From Hemicordylus capensis (lineage: Eukaryota; Chordata; Lepidosauria; Squamata; Cordylidae): a DNA stretch of 64,000 nucleotides. Position numbers and translations under genes: made by a program. Below the pieces are notes generated by a model. The model was not told where the DNA came from. It did not search any database and saw only the letters and a list, made by a program, of their open reading frames with translations. Below are positions 21,926 through 34,067 of this stretch, piece by piece; the first letter of the stretch is position 1, and each line of letters begins with the position of its first letter. Location of the stretch: assembly GCF_027244095.1 (NCBI RefSeq), contig NC_069662.1, positions 11,434,501-11,498,500 of the forward strand, written 5' to 3'.

Positions 21926-22327
21926 GAGCCCTAAATGGTCTGATGCAAGCAAATTGTCCAAACCAAAAGAGGTATGCCGCAGGTGCGGCAATTTATACCA
22001 CAGATTCCCACCTCTCACTGAAAGTTGCAAAAGGTGGGAACAAATTCAAATAATGCTGCCCTATCATTGCCTAGCACAAATCTCACCCCTGCTGTGTTCA
22101 TGAAGGAAGGGTGGAATTAATCTGGAGAAACATATGTAGTAACAACTATTAAACAAGGCTTAAGACACTACCGTACCCTCCAGAAAAGGGCTGCTCCAAA
22201 TCAGCAGTTTTTCAGCAGAAAGAACACATTAACCTGCAATTGTTTCTGTACTGGAAGAAACTCCTAGCAAAGAACCTTTGCTTACTGCATGGTATATAAT
22301 ATAATTAAAATGTGGAGTTGTTTCAAC

Positions 22328-22736
22328 TAGGGATGTGCAAACAGGTTCGAGGTCAAATGTGTCCAATGTCGAATGTGTTTGGTTCAATGGTTCAAGGTCG
22401 ATCTGAACCATCCCCTGTTTGGTCCAACCCCAGACCGAACACCTCCCAACTGTTCAAGGGGGGGTTGAGGATTTATTTTTTACTTAGACCCTTTGGGGGA
22501 GTTGTTGGAGGCAGTGGGGGGTGTCCGTGGAGGTTACCCTTCCCCCCACCGGCCTCCCATTTTGCCGCCACTGGCCATTCGGCTGGCTCTTCAGTCTATT
22601 TGGGCCTTCCCCCTCCAGCGCAGTGGCCATTTTGGATGTGGGGTTGAGGGGGTGCTGGATCAAACTGGCCTGGGCTGGTTTGGGTCCGGTCCAGACTCGA
22701 ACCGAACTGGATCAGCCGGTTCCGGGCACACCCCTA
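22328..22736. mobile_element. hAT-type MITE, 409 bp
   Basis: TIRs TAGGGATGTGCA and GGCACACCCCTA, with a perfect 8-bp target duplication GTTTCAAC at 22320-22327 and 22737-22744. Subterminal regions are rich in GGTTCGA and TCGAACC-type words. No transposase. Confidence 0.9.
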
Positions 22737-22744
22737 GTTTCAAC

Positions 22745-24265
22745 ATTGTGGTGTTCTATGCCTCCAAACATTTTACTGGTGATAAACCATAAACTGTCTG
22801 ACCAATCTGCCTGAACATTTGCAGACATCAACTGGGTAACCAGCCTTTCAAATGTGGTGCACATCTGATGTAAAGAGACGGAGATATCGCAGTTTAAAAA
22901 TTAACCCTTAAACTCTAGAAAACAAGTGTTGGCAACTAGGGCTGTTCATTGGACACTCTAATCCCAATGAATCTGCATCAACCCCTGGTTATAAATTTGG
23001 GAGTACAAATATTTAGTTTATTTTATACCATACTACAGCAACAAAATACAAATAGTCAGTAAAGAGTTTAAGTTATCCTCAATAATATAATATTACAATT
23101 TGTTACAGTCCCTAGCAAGCACCACCACCCCGCTCTGCAAAAAACAAAAACAAAACAAAAAACCCCCAAGATGTCCAGATCCTTTAAGTGTTTAGCATAT
23201 TTCTTCTGCATGTGCCCAGAGATCCATCCACAGTGCAGATGGCAGTCTCTCCTTCTGGAAAATGGTCTTTGACTTTATCCAATGGACCACCGAGTTTATG
23301 GAGATCTTTATGCTGGGTTCTTGAAGAGTCTGTAACTCACAAAATTGTTGATAACAAAGTGACAAAATGATATACAGATTTACAAAATGAATGTATGAAT
23401 GTATGAATTTACAAAATGAGAGCAGAACTCCCAAACATTTCAATTGGGTACACTTAGCAACACATTTTAATAAACCACAAAATGTAGAAAGGCTTGGTCA
23501 ATTTTGTGTCCCCAGAGACTTTATGCTTTCCTCCCTCCTACATTCAACCCCCTGTTTGGCCCATTGATCTTTTTCACTGGGCCTTTCAAAGCATCCAAGC
23601 CTTCCCTTCTGGCAATGATGTATAAATAGGTCCAGTTTTCTCCTTCTGATGCTTCATGAGTCAGCCACTCCAAACGTGGCTACCCCTGTGCAGTTCATCT
23701 CATTCCCAGTGCTTTGGGGGGGCGAGGTGCATCTACAAACCTGGTATGGATTTTCACATGCAATCTCTGAATATATGGCACCAGCCAAGCTAATAACTTC
23801 AGCCACAAAGCTGTTGCACAGTATTGTAACTATTCTGAGGACTATAATTTGCTTTGTAGCAAGAGCCCAATGGCTTTGTATGTGTGTGCAAGTGTCGGTA
23901 CAGGCTCCCTCAAATATAGGGTATAAATACGAAGTGAACTGTTGTACATTCAATTAACACAATGTGTCAATCACTTTATGTGCATAGAGATCTGTACGTG
24001 TGTACACCACACAGAGATTATACACATGTTGAACATAACCTGATAATAAGGCTAAGAATGAATCTCTCATTTCCTTTGGCACTTAAATGAGCTGCTATTC
24101 TGTGACTGAACTGAACTTATGTAAGGGAATACAAAGTCACAACCCTTGGATTAACAGTGCCCGCATTTATCCATGACAGAAAAGCTTTGCAACAGTGTCC
24201 TTCAGATTTTCTGAAGCTCTCTGCACCTGCAACCCACCATGATTTCTTGTATCACTTGAAGTCAG
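22745..24265. other. Intergenic; block C at its right end
   Basis: No gene recognised from 22745 to 23925. From 23930 to 24265 it is the block C copy directly downstream of OR4 (CACAATGTGTCAATCAC, CCTTCAGATTTTCTGAAG). Confidence 0.5.
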
Positions 24266-24269
24266 GACC

Positions 24270-25227
24270 TCATCCCTTGGGTTCAGCAGCTCTTCTACAG
24301 ATAACCTTTGCTACTGCAGCATGAACATCTTTGTTCCGTAAGGTATAGATGACTGGATTGAGAAGGGGGGTGATCACTACGTAAAAGATAGAGACGTGTT
24401 TCTCATGGCCGGAGTCTGGGCCTGACTGAGGCCTCAGGAAGAGGGCAATGAGGGACCCATAAAATAAAGTCACCACTATCAGGTGGGAGGTGCATGTGGA
24501 GAAGGCTTTGCTCCGTCCCGTCCCTGAACGCATGCGCACTACAGACATGAGGATGAGCCCATAGGAGGTCAGGATGGCCGAAAGTGGGGCAAGGAAGACG
24601 ATAATGCTGACCACAAAGATGATGACCTCAACTTGTCGAATATCTGCACACACCAGTCTTAATAACACCAGAGGGTTGCAGGAGAAATGGTTGATATGGT
24701 TGGGACCACAGAAAGGGAGTTTCAAGGTAGGGTGAGTGAATAAAACAGGGAACAGGAAGCCACATGCCCATGAAGCTGTGGCTAGCATGATGCAGCGCCC
24801 CTTGCTCATGGCCACGGCATAGACCAGGGGGCAGCAGATAGCCAAGTAGCGGTCATAGGCCATGACACCCAACAGCAACCCTTCTGTGCTACCCAGCGAA
24901 GCTGCAATGTACATCTGAGCCACACAACGATGGAGAGAAACTCTCCCACTCCCCTCAAGCAGATGAGCTAACATTTGGGGCACAATGGTGCTAACAAGAC
25001 TCATCTCCAGGCCTGAGAGGTTGCTGAGGAAGAAGTACATTGGGGTGTGAAGACGGGCATCCAACTGGACCAGCATCAGCACTAGTAGATTCCCCAGCAT
25101 GGTGAACAGATAGGCAATGAGGATGACCACAAAGAGGGCAATCTGTGTCCTTCGGTGGCTGGTGAGGCCGAGCAGGATGACTTGGGTGATGGATGTTTGG
25201 TTCACAGATCCTGATCTGTCCTGTATC
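24270..25227 (-). CDS. Olfactory receptor, class II (OR4), exon 2
   Basis: Intact seven-helix odorant receptor, very close to OR3. It carries the NQT glycosylation site, PMYFFLSNLSGLEM, MAYDRYLAIC, PFCGPNHINHFSC, KAFSTCTSHL and PLLNPVIYTLRNKDV, and ends AAEPKG. The exon begins at 25227 after acceptor TTTCTGTCTACAG. There is no ATG between the acceptor and the NQT site, because the codon that is ATG in OR3 is GTG. The open frame does run on to an ATG at 25262, but that stretch is the polypyrimidine tract. I therefore favour initiation in the mini-exon at 25785-25807, giving MHHLTYAR-IQDRSGSVNQTS. No disabling change is seen. Confidence 0.93.
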
Positions 25228-25384
25228 CTGTAGACAGAAAGAACCAGGGAGAAGTGAATCAATAACTTTCGACGTATGTTTTAGTTATGCTTGAACTGAA
25301 TGATCACTTGTTTGAGTCTTAAATCACCACAAGTTGGTTCCACCCGCCCGCCCCCGCCTCCAGCAGATAAACATATTTAATTTC

Positions 25385-25825
25385 TTTCTCCATATTTGTT
25401 TCTGCTTCAAGATATTTGAAAATGCTCAATTTGTGTTGCCCCCTCCAGCAGAGGGCAGCACGCCCACATGCAAACATGCCTACCCCACCCATGATGAGAT
25501 GGAGAATAGAATACCTATACCCTCACTCTCAAGGGGCTTATTTACAAAGAAATTGCTCAGTGCTCTTTGCATCCCCCCACCATCAATGGAGCCGAATCTC
25601 TATTTAGGCATTATGTAAGCATATGAACTGTGCAGGGCAAAAACATCACCTAGAGTTCATGAGCAAGCCCCACTCTCCATGCTGACCTGCTCCATAGCGC
25701 TGCTCCTCACTTACCATGCATGCTGTGTTTGTCGGCAGGTATACATACTGCATTTGGGGTGAGTTCCCCCAGACCATAATAGACCTGGCATATGTTAAGT
25801 GGTGCATTTTAGGCTTTGTGCCTAT
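25385..25825 (-). repeat. Block A copy upstream of OR4
   Basis: The most complete copy of block A. It spans the presumed intron end, the conserved GAGCCGAATCTCTATTTAGG word and mini-exon 1. It serves as an empty-site reference for the MITE at 19406. Confidence 0.8.
25785..25807 (-). CDS. Candidate coding mini-exon 1 of OR4
   Basis: 23 nt on the minus strand: ATG (25807-25805) in context CTAAA-ATG, codons MHHLTYA, then AG and donor GTCTAT. Phase 2 exactly fits exon 2, which opens with the base completing Arg (AG|G). The intron is 557 bp. The homologous exon of the OR2 unit has the same length, ATG and phase but a different peptide (MFRSTNV). The donor here is weaker than OR2's GTCAGT. Not proven without transcripts. 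Confidence 0.55.
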
Positions 25826-26276
25826 TTAGAGGAGCAAACTGGGATTTTATTCACAAATAAAGTGAAAAACAAGGGGAAAGAATACTTCACCAGTCCTTAT
25901 CGCCACCTCTCCTCCCCATTCTGGTAGGTGTGATTAATATGAGCATTGCATCCCTGCTGAATCCCAGATAGATTGGCTTTTTTAAAATCCAGGAGATGAG
26001 CTCACATTCAGCTACCTTCAAGAAGAGGACTGCTTTGTGCGCTTTCATTTTGGGCTCGATTACTTTAGATGCTTATTCTTATCCTGCTGCAAAAGTGCAA
26101 AGCATTCCTGAGGACATTAAAAGACAGCAACAAGCTCTCCATAAAACAGAAGTTTCATAAGGACACTACATGTCTGTTAAAACTAGCTTGTTCTTTCTCA
26201 ACTCTGTGGCTGAAGTGCCTTCCTAATAAGGAACAGAGTTAGAGAATTAGTTTTTTTTTTTTTTAAGGTTTAGTTA

Positions 26277-26396
26277 GAGCTCCTCAAACGTTGTTGGACT
26301 ACAACTCCCATTATCCACAGCCAAAGACCAGTGTGGCTGGGGGACATGGGAGTTGAAGTCCTACATCATCTGGGAACCCAAGGTTGGGAACTCTTA
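26277..26396. mobile_element. Palindromic hAT MITE, older copy
   Basis: Same family as 29528: GTTGTTGGACTACAACTCCC and GGGAGTTGAAGTCCTACATC arms, ending in GAACCCAAGGTTGGGAACTC. Ends are eroded. Confidence 0.65.
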
Positions 26397-26404
26397 CATT
26401 TGAT

Positions 26405-27325
26405 ATACATCACACCGCATCAGAAGCAGATGCTTCACACTGTTAAGATTAGGGGATTTCTTCCCTAAGAGGGACAGACATGTAATTGCCCTAATAGTTC
26501 AAACCAAGCCACATACAGATATTGAGCTGACATCTTTATCAAGATTAATTTGCAACTGCTTCCTTCATTTAATTCTATATGAAACTTAATCCCATCTTTA
26601 TGCATTTCAGAAAAGACTTATGGCTTAGCAGAGAAGCACCAACAGTGAACAAATATATTGATCACAAGGCTATTCCTGCTTACATCTGTTTGGATTATGC
26701 TTCTTTAGTAAAATTGCCCCACCTGATGCCATCATGCCCAATGCCTTCAAAAATTCCACCCTTCATCATCAGGTTGAGCTAAGCCTCAAGGTCCTTAGAG
26801 ACGTTTTTCCAACCAATTCAACCAAGTGATGAGGATCCAAAGGCTTCTTCTGCCGACTGGTTCAATCAGCCAGTTCTTGAACCATGTAGGAAGAAATGGA
26901 ACCAATTCTTGCTTTCTGCAGCTCTTTGCGTACTCTCTCATGGCCATCTATTTAAGGTCACTGAGCAGTAATATAGATTCTGGGTTGGGTCCGTAGGGGA
27001 TCCATCACTGTTCTGAGCAATACCTTGTTTTCACATGGTTTATAAACATCAAATTAGTGCTTCTAAATCCCTCAGGTTTCTGCCTTTTAAACAGTGTGAT
27101 GTAGAAATAAGGGCTGACATCCAGACTGAATTACTCTTGCTTCGTTCTACTGAAAACACGTAGTCCTTTAAAGAGGCTCCTGAGTAGTAGTATTCAGTAA
27201 GTTGGTCTGGGTATCAACTAGTATTTTCACACTCCTGACAGTTTCTGAAAGCTGATGTAATTCCTTCTAAAGTTAAAATAGAGCAATAGGTAAAATTGCA
27301 TTCTCAGTGTGTAAAGTAGCCCTCA
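26405..27325 (-). repeat. Segmental duplication block B
   Basis: Second copy of the block described at 19790. Gene-free. It leads directly into the OR remnant at 27328. Confidence 0.8.
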
Positions 27326-27327
27326 AC

Positions 27328-27680
27328 TATGTCTCTTTCCAGCATTTGGCCTTGATGTCTTATTGGAAACATGGCAGCCCTTGAATTTTTTGTCTTTCAC
27401 ATTTATGAGCACTTTGGCTACAACCTCATGGCCCCTTTTTTCCTGGAAAATATTGCTCTCTACATTAAGAAGGAGAGTGACCATTAGGTACAAGGCAACC
27501 AGGGGTTTGTCTTGACTGCGTCTGTGTCTGGTCAAACTATCATGGACAGAGAAATATAGGAGCCATAGACCAGCTCCTCAAGCTGATCACTGAACAGGAG
27601 ATCTGTGGAGAAGATGTGTTCTGCAGGCCCTTCCTTAGATGAGTCTTTAGGAAGTTCAGCTGATGTGGCTTTAGCGATGC
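27328..27680 (-). pseudogene. Olfactory receptor remnant (lineage C)
   Basis: The minus strand retains pieces of the OR C-terminus: a TM6-like KGLQNTSSPQISCSV region (27540-27640), then RHRRSQDKPLVALYLMVTLLLNV and HEVVAKVLI (27400-27535). These match DHDKQIAVFYIVVTPLLNP and HGAVAKVL of OR1. Frame shifts and stops break it and the N-terminal half is gone. The paralogous remnant is at 39845-40215. Confidence 0.65.
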
Positions 27681-28049
27681 AATCCGGTTAAACCCTCTCT
27701 TTAAAGCTTTACAATTTCTCATACCATTTATGATTTCATAGGCAAGAACAGGATTTCAGACTGGACATCAGCTATTATGCCTTCATGGCATTGACAACAT
27801 GGGCCATCAAATTTACTCACATTTTGGGGCTCAGTTGGACCTGCCACACCCATAATTGTCCCTGTAAGCCAAAGGTTTCTTCACTTAATTGCATTTGCTT
27901 GCTTTTTAAAATGGAGTTTAAAATTAACTGTTTCAAAATTGCCAAGTGTAATAAGGAGGTAGACATCAATGCTTGTGTTAAAAATAAGCTATTATGAAGT
28001 TCTGGTGCAAACTAATCCACCTACTTTATTTTCACTATAATTTTAATTG

Positions 28050-28990
28050 AGAATTGCCATCTTCAAATCCATACACTTTATGTTGTTAAACACCAATTGC
28101 AATATGTAGAGTACAATAACACAGCAGTCACCAGAGCCTTGTCTGTAAGAAAAGGGTGTACCACCTATAGGTGGAGGATGGCAATGAGATAATGATGCCA
28201 TTATAAAACATGCCATTATAATGTCCTTTTGTGGCTCTATAACTGTACTAAATTTCATCCAAATAAATTGTAAAGGGGGAACACACACACGGCCACCATC
28301 TTGAAATGGGTTCTGGAATTCATTCATGGGATATCAAGATTTAATGTCTTCTGTAATCTTGATATGTATACCAAGTTTGGTGCAAAGTGGTTCTGCAATT
28401 CACATAGTCCAATTCCACCTCAGATGTTCACATGTCTACCATCTTGAATTGGGATGGATGGTTTCATCACAAATATAGCAATAGCAATAGCACTTACATT
28501 TATATACCGCTCTATAGCTGGAAGCTCTCTAAGCGGTTTACAATGATTTAGCATATTGCCCCCAACATTCTGGGTACTCATTTTACCGACCTCGGAAGGA
28601 TGGAAGGCTGAGTCAACCTTGAGCCCCTGGTCAGGATCGAATTTGTAACCTTCTGGTTACAGGGCGGCAATTTTACCACTGCGCCACCAGGGGCTCACTA
28701 TGCCATTGAGGTGTCTCTTTTTGGCACTACAACTGTACCAAATTTGGTCCAAATTGGTTTAGGCATTACAAAGTTGTTGGATGGCCAACCTCATGAGAGT
28801 GCAGTCCAAGAAGACCAAAGATCTTAGAGCCTCTGGTCCCACACAGGGGTAGGAATGTGCTTAGGTGTTCCTGGACTGCTTTGCCAGGGTCTGACATTGA
28901 AAGAACATCCTTGGTCACAGTGGACCAACCACAGGATCCTTTGCTCTCTCTCATATACATATTCCCTCCTAGGAAGTCATCATGATCCCT
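28050..28990. other. Unassigned repeat-like sequence hosting a SINE
   Basis: Contains recurring phrases such as ACCAAATTTGGT.CAAA.TGGTT and CCATCTTGAA that suggest an old interspersed repeat. A tRNA-SINE sits at 28475-28696. No gene. Confidence 0.4.
28475..28696 (-). mobile_element. tRNA-derived SINE
   Basis: The minus strand starts GAGCCCCTGGTGGCGCAGTG (A box). It then has a B-box-like GGTTACAAATTCGATCC, a body CAACCTTGAGCCCCTGGTC-like/GACTCAGCCTTCCATCC, and a TGCTATTGCTATTGC tail after GCGGTATATAAATGTAA. It is well preserved and so fairly young. Confidence 0.88.
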
Positions 28991-29519
28991 TCCCAGACTA
29001 ACAGAAAAGTAATGCGCCCCGGAATCCCACCGTTGCCAGCAATTGTGCTTGTGCGAGACAATTTCGGTACAGAGCTCTTATGAGGGCAGTGGTGCAATTG
29101 TTGTCAGAAGGACTTAAATGTCATTTAAAGGGATTTAAATGCCGTTTCTCTACTGAGGATGGTGGTCCATTCTGATAAGGCACGATCATGTGCTGCATGG
29201 CCCCTTGAAGATTGTGGCCAATAGCTGCTGTCCTGCAGATATTCTGGTGCCTTGTCCACAGTCTGGCAATGTGAGCGCTATAGAGCTTGCAAGGATACAG
29301 TCTCCCCTACCCTGAAACCAGAGGTTGCTGGGCTATTGTCAGATGAATGTCTGCGATGCAATTCAGAGTTACAAAAATTAATCTCGGCTTTGTCTACCCA
29401 CAGTTTGCTGTTATATGAGAATGTAGCCCATTAAAAAACCACTCGATGGCCAGGCAAAAAATAAAAGTGTGTCTTGAAGTCTATTTTACAGTCTGTGAGA
29501 GTTTTTATGCCTCAGATAC
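28990..29519. other. No gene recognised
   Basis: Non-coding by inspection, no repeat family named. Confidence 0.45.
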
Positions 29520-29527
29520 CTATAGAG

Positions 29528-29663
29528 CATGGATTCTCAACTTTGGGTCCCCAGATGTTATTGGAGTTCAACTCCCATAATCCCCAACCAAAGGCCACTA
29601 GGGCTGGGGATTGTGGGAGTTGAAGTCCAATAACATCTGGGAACCCAACGTTGAGAATCCCTG
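29528..29663. mobile_element. Palindromic hAT MITE, 136 bp
   Basis: Termini CATGGATTCTCAAC and GTTGAGAATCCCTG, with a perfect 8-bp target duplication CTATAGAG (29520-29527 and 29664-29671). Nearly fully self-complementary body. This is the clearest copy of the family. Confidence 0.9.
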
Positions 29664-29699
29664 CTATAGAGAATTCATTCCTATCATGCACTTGAGGTT

Positions 29700-30100
29700 C
29701 CAGTACAGAGATTCACTTTTGAAATGAGCGGTACAGTCTGTCATACAAAAATGTGTACACTCATGCAAAACAATGTCTGAATAGGGCTGATGAGTCAATA
29801 ACTATATGTGCATTCAGATACGTACGTGCATACACGGTACACAAATTATATGTATGTGGCATATAACATGTGGATGTGGAATGAATCAATAGTTTCCTTG
29901 GGCTACTAATGAGGCTAGTGTTCTCTGCCTTGGCTAAACTTGAGTTAAGAATGTTGAGGAATACAATTCACAGCCTTGGTTTAACAGTTGACTTTATTAG
30001 ATGTGAAACAAAAGCTTTGAAAAGATGAGCTTCAGATTTTTTCCCAGTTCTTTGCATGACTGAGGACATGTGATTTTTTTTTTAGCCCATGCAGATGAGA
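29700..30100 (-). repeat. Segmental duplication block C
   Basis: Downstream flank of OR5, paralogous to 17640-18030 and 23930-24265. Confidence 0.75.
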
Positions 30101-30482
30101 TTTCAGCCCTTGAGTTTAGCAGCTCCTCTACAGAATACCTTTGATGCAGCAGAATGCACATCTTTGTTTCGTAAGGTATAGATGAATGGATTGAGGAGGG
30201 GGGTGATCACTACAGGAAAGATAGACACATGTTTATGGTGGCTGGAATCCGTACCTGAGTGATGCCGCATGTACAGAGCAATGATGGACCCATAAAATAT
30301 AGTAACCACCACCAGGTGGGATATGCAAGTGGAGAAGGCTTTGCTCCGTCCTGCACGTGAGCTCATGCTCACTACGGACGCAAGGATGAGCCCATAGGAG
30401 GTCAGGATGGCCAAGAGTGGGACAAGGAGCACAAAAACTGATGCCACCATTATGATGAGCTCAACTTGTCGAATGTCTGCAC

Positions 30483-31710
30483 CAGGGGTGTAGCAAGGTT
30501 GGAGTGGGCCCAGAGACAAGATTTTAAAATGCCCCCCCCCCAAAGTCCAGGGCCTCCGCACACCCCAGGCCCCCAAGGATTTAAGTCTGATATTCCAAAA
30601 TAAGTATGCTGCCTGCAAATACATTTCACTGAATACACACACACACACGTCACAATATATAGTGATATACATTGAGTACTATACATTTGTATTACTTTTA
30701 ATGCCTAGAACACACTAGAAAGATGAATTATTAAAATGGGCCCCTCGCTGCAGATTAGCAAAGGAGACTTTCAACCATGCAGGGTGAGCCTATGTTTGTT
30801 TTCTCAGAATTCTGAACAAATTCAGTCAAGTTTGATTGCAGGAGGTTTTTCACAGGAGGCTTTTAAAGCCCTTTAAGACACATCTCCTCTGGAATGGAGG
30901 TGCTGCATTCACATGTTGGCCAGATTTACCCTGAAGTCCCTGCAAGTTATTGGGGAGCAGTTCACACACAAGAAAAATAAAATAAAAGCACCACACATGC
31001 TCCACAGTTCTCACTCAGACCTTCTGGGTTGCAAAACAACTTGAACATAAGTGCATTTATAAATGAATGAATGAATAAATAAAATTAATAAAATACTGTT
31101 CCAGAAGTTTTTGCAATTTTCTGCCATGAAACAAGCCACTTATAGGACTTTTTAGATAGTTTTTTTTAAGTCAGCAAATTTTCCAAGCTGTTTCAAAATA
31201 AATATTCAGAGACTTCTCGGTCCCTCCTCCCCCACCCCCATATCCAAGCCCTATAGCAAGCAGATCCCTATATATGGGGGGGGGCGGGAAAGGTAACCAC
31301 AAAAAGGAGTTCACACTCTACCTGGCAAATGCTGGTCTAGGTTGAGCAGGGCAGCAAGGGGTCTTCCGCTGCAGAGAACACTCTGGCTGCCTCCTCCTTC
31401 CTGGCTTGCTTGGGCCCTACTCGAGTTCAGGCTTCACTGCGGCCTACACGGAGGCCTCCGTGGAAGCCCCGCCCACCCACCGATCAGCTGAGAGGCGGGA
31501 GAAAAGGAGCTCTTTGCAGCTTGCCTGCTGCTTCGATTGCAGGGCCAGCAGAACAAGCAGGAGAGACGGTGAAGAGGGCAAGTGGCTGAGAGGCTATGGG
31601 GCTGGGCAGGGGGCAATGAGGAGTCACATGAGGTGCCTCTGGGGTGCTCCTCCAGGCAGTGGGGCCCCCAGACAACTGTCTCCCCTTGCCCTATCATTGT
31701 TACGCGCCTG
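30483..31710. mobile_element. hAT element in OR5, 1228 bp
   Basis: Left end CAGGGGTGTAGCAAGG, right end TTGTTACGCGCCTG. Perfect 8-bp target duplication GTCTGCAC (30475-30482 and 31711-31718). The sister OR exons provide the empty site (GTCTGCACACACCAG). The interior has no intact transposase. The right part is GC-rich. A 322-bp internally deleted relative is at 34523. Confidence 0.92.
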
Positions 31711-32217
31711 GTCTGCACACACCAGTCTCAGTACCATCAGAAGGTTGCAAGAGAAGTGGTTGATACGGTTGGGACCGCAGAAAGGGAGTTTCAAGGTGTA
31801 GTGAGTGAATACTGAAGGTACAAGGAAACCACAGGCCCATGAACCAATGGCTAGTATGGTGCAGCGTCCCCTGCTCATAGCCATAGCATATACCAGGGGA
31901 GAGCAGATGGCCAAGTAGCGGTCATAGGCCATGACACCCAACAGCAACCTTTCTGTGCAAGCCAGAGAAGATATAATGTACATCTGAGTCATACAACTAT
32001 TGAAAGGGATTCTCCCACTCCCCTCAAGCAGATGAGCCAACATTTGGGGTACAATGCTGCTAACAAAACAGATCTCCAGGCCCGAGAGGTTGCTGAGGAA
32101 GAAGTACATGGGGGTGTGGAGGCGGGAGTCCCACTGGACCAGCATGACCACTAGTAGGTTGCCCAACATGGTCATCAGATAGGCAGTAAGGATGGCCACA
32201 AAGAGGGCAATCTGTGT

Positions 32218-34067
32218 TAGGGATGTGCAAAAAATATCGGGCACAGAACGATCTGTGCCCGAAATGAACAATTTCGGGTGATTCGGGGCTGAACCGAATC
32301 ACCCCCGATGTCCCCCAAATTTTTTTGGGCACGAGCCGAATCACCCGAATTTCGGGCACAAAAAATTCGGGTGATTCGGTTCATGGTTGATTTTGGGCGA
32401 TTTTTTAAAGTTTTAGTGACTTTGGGGCAGTTTGGGGGCATATCATGGGATTTGGGCAAAAGTAGTGGGGTGGGGTGGTAGTGACTAATGGGTGCAGGCT
32501 ATCACCCCAATTTCAGGGGGTTTGGGCAAAGGGCTGATTTTTGGTAAATTTCTGAAATTTTCATGTCTTTGGGGCAGATTGGGGCATATTGGGACAGAAA
32601 GTGGGGCCTGGGGCAGAATAGTGGGGTGGGGTGGTAGAGCCTAATGGGTGCAGGCTACCACCCCAATTTCAGGGGGTTTGGACAAAGGGGTGATTTTTTG
32701 AGAATTTTTGAAGTTTTGGTGACTTTGGGGCAGTTTGGGGGCAGAAAGTGGATCTGCCCCAAAATAGTGGGGTGGGGTGGTAGTGCCTAATGGGTGGAGG
32801 ATACCACCCCAATTTCAGGGGGATTGGGCAGAGGGCTGATTTTTTGAGAATTTTTGAAGTTTGGGTGTCTTTGGGGCAGATTGGGGGCAGAAAGTGGATC
32901 TGCCCCAAAGGAGTGGGGTGGGCTGGTAGATAGTGCCTAATGGCTGGAGGCTACCACCCATCCCCAATTTAAGAGTGATTGGGCAGGGGGTGAATTTTGG
33001 TGAATTTATTTTTATGAGGTTTGTCTTCATAAGGTGAAGTGTGCTAAATTGATTACTTCCTCATATTATTCATAGTAAAGGAAAGTGTGAAAAAGTGAAA
33101 GTGGGGACATGAGAGTTGTTTAATTGAAAAAAATCTCATTTGCTATGATAGAATGAGAATTCACACCTCAGAAGTTTTTTCTGAGGTGTGAATTCTCATT
33201 CTATCATAGCAAATGAGATTTTTTTTCAATTAAACAACTCTCATGACCCCACTTTCACTTTTTCACACTTTCCTTTACTATGAATAATATGAGGAAGTAA
33301 TCAATTTAGCACACTTCACCTTATGAAGACAAACCTCATAAAAATAAATTCACCAAAATTCCCCCCTCTGCCCAATCACTCTTAAATTGGGGATGGGTGG
33401 TAGCCTCCAGCCATTAGGCACTATCTACCAGCCCACCCCACTCCTTTGGGGCAGATCCACTTTCTGCCCCCAATCTGCCCCAAAGACACCCAAACTTCAA
33501 AAATTCTCAAAAAATCACCCCTTTGTCCAAACCCCCTGAAATTGGGGTGGTAGCCTGCACCCATTAGGCACTACCACCCCACCCCACTATTCTGCCCCAG
33601 CCCCCACTTTCTGCCCCAATATGCCCCAATCTGCCCCAAAGACATGAAAATTTCAGAAATTTACCAAAAATCAGCCCTTTGCCCAATCCCCCTGAAATTG
33701 GGGTGGTAGCCTGCACCCATTAGGCACTACCACCCCACCCCACTCCTTTTGCCCAAATCCCATGCTATGCCCCCGAACTGCCCCAAAGTCACTAAAACTT
33801 TAAAAATTCACAAAAAATCAGGACTTTGCCCAATCCCCCTGAAATTGGGGTGGTAGACTCTACCCATTGGGCACTACCACCCCACCCCAAAATTTTGCCC
33901 CTGGGCCCCTTTTTACCCCCCCGAATCGATTCGGATTCAGATTCAGATTAAATCCGAACCGAATCAAGGGTGATTCGAGTGACCCAGATTCTTGCACAAA
34001 ACAGAACGGGGGTGATTCGGCTCGGGTCCGAGCCGAATCACCCGAAAATCCGAATTGCACACCCCTA
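32218..34067. mobile_element. Giant palindromic hAT element in OR5, 1850 bp
   Basis: TIRs TAGGGATGTGCA and TTGCACACCCCTA, with a perfect 8-bp target duplication ATCTGTGT (32210-32217 and 34068-34075). The whole element is one inverted repeat centred near 33175, with arms of roughly 900 bp. Each arm contains about four ~145-158 bp tandem units (GGGGTGGGGTGGTAG, CACCCCAATTTCAGGGGG, TTTGGGGCAGATT). The central 175 bp of the arms are nearly identical, so it is young or kept uniform by gene conversion. It has no coding capacity. Confidence 0.93.

Noticed and set aside
21390-22030. Overlapping minus-strand frames of 137-159 codons
   Set aside because: Fall across a palindromic MITE and a hAT fragment, with no domain.
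32218-34067. The OR5 interruption read as an intron
   Set aside because: It carries TIRs and an 8-bp target duplication, and sister genes lack it, so it is a transposon.
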